This document shows positions 5,401 to 6,836 of a stretch of 6,836 nucleotides of DNA, piece by piece. Both the position numbers and the translations under genes were made by a program. Numbering within the stretch: the stretch's first letter is position 1; each line of letters begins with the position of its first letter. The notes under the pieces were generated by a model that worked only from the letters and a program-made list of their open reading frames with translations, was not told the DNA's origin and did not search any database. This DNA is from Microcaldota archaeon (lineage in GTDB: Archaea > Micrarchaeota > Micrarchaeia > CAILAH01), in the NCBI GenBank assembly GCA_026419815.1, contig JAOAKR010000034.1, positions 1 to 6,836 on the forward strand, written 5' to 3'.

Positions 5401-5784
5401 TTACTTATTACAACGATTCTTTATGCGCTTTTCGCATATGCCTCTCAGGGAAGTGAGCACAACCATTACGCAGCCTATACGGCCGGCCGACGGAGTGAAC
5501 CCAAGCAGTTGTGTGAGAGAGCCGTAATCAAGCCGGCACAGGGCCGAAAGCTTCCTGCCGACTGCGTGGCTGCAAAGCGCCTCGGCAGCCGCCATTGAGA
5601 TAACACAGCCGTTCCCTTCATATTTGGCATCCTCCACGGTGCCGTCCCTGCCGACTGAAAGGTAAAGCGTGATGCTGTCCCCACAAGAGATGTTTGAGAA
5701 TGAGCTGTGCAATGCGCCGCGTATCTTGCCCTTGTGGCGAGGGTGGCGGTATGCTTCTATGAGCTCTTCGTAATCAAGTGCCAT
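5401..5784 (-). CDS. sufU: Iron-sulfur cluster assembly scaffold protein, SufU/IscU-like
   Basis: A 127-residue protein of the IscU/SufU fold, expected to receive sulfur from the adjacent cysteine desulfurase and to hold or relay it for Fe-S assembly. Seen (numbering from ATG 5784): the N-terminal YRHPRHKG (12-19), where the family has Y-x-x-P-x-N-x-G; Cys34 and Asp36 in SCGD; Cys60 in GNGCVIS followed by MAAAEAL; and third ligand Cys105 in RIGC. The spacing from Cys60 to Cys105 is short, like IscU, without the roughly 20-residue insertion of Firmicutes SufU. The residue before Cys105 is Gly rather than IscU His or SufU Lys. ATG 5784 lies 2 nt after the sufS stop with GGTG just upstream; GTG 5790 would overlap that stop by 4 nt and add two residues. 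The pairing with a SufS-type desulfurase favours the SufU name, but a distinct archaeal subfamily is possible. Confidence 0.85.
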   Translation of the reverse strand: MALDYEELIEAYRHPRHKGKIRGALHSSFSNISCGDSITLYLSVGRDGTVEDAKYEGNGCVISMAAAEALCSHAVGRKLSALCRLDYGSLTQLLGFTPSAGRIGCVMVVLTSLRGICEKRIKNRCNK

Positions 5785-5786
5785 AA

Positions 5787-6836
5787 TCACACCGAGAAGA
5801 GCTTGCGGGCATTGCTAAGCCCGTCAAACAGCGCGTCAACATCCTCACGCGTGTTGTAGAAATAAAAGCTTGCCCGGGCGGTATGCTCAACACCAAGCCG
5901 CTTATGCAGTGGCTGGGCGCAGTGGTGGCCTGCGCGGATGCACACGTTTCCCTGGTCAAGCACTGCAGAGATGTCGTGTGGATGCACGCCCGGCATTGTG
6001 AATGAGAATATGCCAACTGAAGAATTTGGATCGGTGCATGAGTGCACCCTTATGCAATCAAGCTCGGATGCGCGCTTAAGCGCATACCTTAAAAGCCGGC
6101 GGCCAGTGCCGGCCACGCGCGCCTGCCCAACCGCCTTAATGTAATCCAGCGCCGCACCAAACCCTATTACGCCTGCTATATTTTGGGTGCCCGCCTCAAA
6201 CTTCTGGGGGAGCTCCGCGGGCTGGAATGACTTCTCCTTGACCGTGCGTATCATTCCCCCGCCGCCAAAGAACGGGGGAAGCTGCTCAAGCAAATCTTCC
6301 CTGCCTATGAGCAGGCCGACCCCTGTAGGCCCGAGCATCTTGTGCGCCGAAAGTGCAATATAATCTGCGCCCAGCTTCCTGAAGCTTATGCGCTCGTGCG
6401 GTGCACTCTGCGCGCAATCCATAATTACAGCTGCGCCTGCACTGTGCGCTGCACGTATGATGCGGCCGGCATCATTTATGGTCCCAAGCACGTTTGACGC
6501 GTGAGCAAACGAAACTACCTTGGGACTAAAAGAGATGACCATCTCTTCAAGCGCCCCATAATCCAAGCTTGTCCCGTCCAAAGGCACGTATTCCACACGG
6601 ATGCCCTTTTTCTGGCGCAGCATGAGCCAGGGCACAATATTGCTGTGGTGCTCCATAGCAGTAAGCAGCACCGTATCCCCCTTTTTGAGTGGAAGGGCGT
6701 TAGCAACTTGGTTTAATGACTCGGTAGTATTCCTCGTAAAAACCACTTCGGATCGCTTGCACCCGAACCATTTGGCCGCCTTATCCCGGGCACTCTCATA
6801 CTTCTCGGTCGCAAGCTCGCTTATCCTGTATACGCC
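5787..6836 (-). CDS. sufS: Cysteine desulfurase, SufS type (N-terminus outside window)
   Basis: A PLP-dependent class V aminotransferase-fold enzyme that removes sulfur from cysteine to give alanine and an enzyme-bound persulfide. 349 residues are visible and the frame stays open to the right edge; roughly 45-60 N-terminal residues are missing against the usual 400-410. Numbering from the visible end: VYRISELATEKYESAR is a typical pre-substrate helix; FTRNTTESLN (33-42) binds PLP phosphate; EHHSN (62-66) holds the ring-stacking His; Asp140 in MDCAQSAPH; Schiff-base Lys166 in SAHKMLGPTG; and catalytic Cys306 in RAGHHCAQPLH. That RAGHHC form with a short catalytic loop marks group II (SufS/CsdA) rather than NifS/IscS. 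A start at the GTG at 6746 is not credible because conserved sequence continues upstream to the edge. sufU follows within 2 nt, so the two are probably co-translated. Confidence 0.95.
   Translation of the reverse strand, partial: GVYRISELATEKYESARDKAAKWFGCKRSEVVFTRNTTESLNQVANALPLKKGDTVLLTAMEHHSNIVPWLMLRQKKGIRVEYVPLDGTSLDYGALEEMVISFSPKVVSFAHASNVLGTINDAGRIIRAAHSAGAAVIMDCAQSAPHERISFRKLGADYIALSAHKMLGPTGVGLLIGREDLLEQLPPFFGGGGMIRTVKEKSFQPAELPQKFEAGTQNIAGVIGFGAALDYIKAVGQARVAGTGRRLLRYALKRASELDCIRVHSCTDPNSSVGIFSFTMPGVHPHDISAVLDQGNVCIRAGHHCAQPLHKRLGVEHTARASFYFYNTREDVDALFDGLSNARKLFSV

Noticed and set aside
5222..5598. Two plus-strand open frames across the sufU-lplB gap
   Set aside because: Both are mostly antisense to lplB or sufU, lack a ribosome binding site or promoter, and their translations look like shadow sequence.
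6716..6746. GTG at 6746 as the start of sufS
   Set aside because: The same frame continues to the right edge with a clear SufS N-terminal helix, so the gene is cut by the window rather than starting there.

Overview
This window looks archaeal. The evidence is the two-gene lipoate-protein ligase (separate catalytic and accessory subunits), T-rich terminator-like tracts, TATA-like boxes placed about 25 nt before ATGs that lack a ribosome binding site, and a Yip1-like and a small CCC1/VIT-like membrane protein of kinds common in archaea. Base composition is mixed, roughly half G+C by eye. I cannot name the lineage: a DPANN/Micrarchaeota-like or Thermoplasmata-like archaeon would fit, but this is a guess. 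Coding density is very high; the longest gap between genes is 68 nt.

Layout, left to right. Positions 2-58 (+) hold the last 18 codons of a gene that resembles the C-terminus of a 2-oxoacid dehydrogenase E1 beta subunit. A CCC1/VIT-like membrane protein follows at 60-557 (+), one base later. Next is the dihydrolipoyl acyltransferase E2 at 588-2021 (+), which carries two peripheral-subunit-binding domains instead of one. A Yip1-like multi-pass membrane protein at 2025-2822 (-) converges on E2 and is divergent from dihydrolipoamide dehydrogenase E3 at 2873-4279 (+), with a 50-nt intergenic region between the two starts. Converging on E3 is a minus-strand block that reads, in transcription order, sufS (5' end outside the window), sufU, lplB and lplA (6836 down to 4296).

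How it fits together: E1 (mostly off the left edge), E2 and E3 form a 2-oxoacid dehydrogenase complex that makes an acyl-CoA and NAD(P)H. LplA with LplB attaches lipoate to Lys43 of the E2 lipoyl domain. SufS mobilises sulfur from cysteine and SufU accepts it for Fe-S assembly. Lipoyl synthase, not seen here, is an Fe-S enzyme, so the neighbourhood has a lipoate/iron/sulfur theme; the CCC1-like protein may also move iron or another divalent metal, but that is inference.

I found no mobile element, CRISPR array or tRNA/rRNA gene, and no wholly new system. The points most worth a second look are the duplicated binding domain in E2 (neither copy keeps the usual GR arginine), the nearly symmetrical promoter between the Yip1-like gene and E3, the missing NAD-ribose acidic residue in E3, and the SufU-like scaffold that lacks both the SufU insertion and the IscU His/SufU Lys next to its third cysteine.
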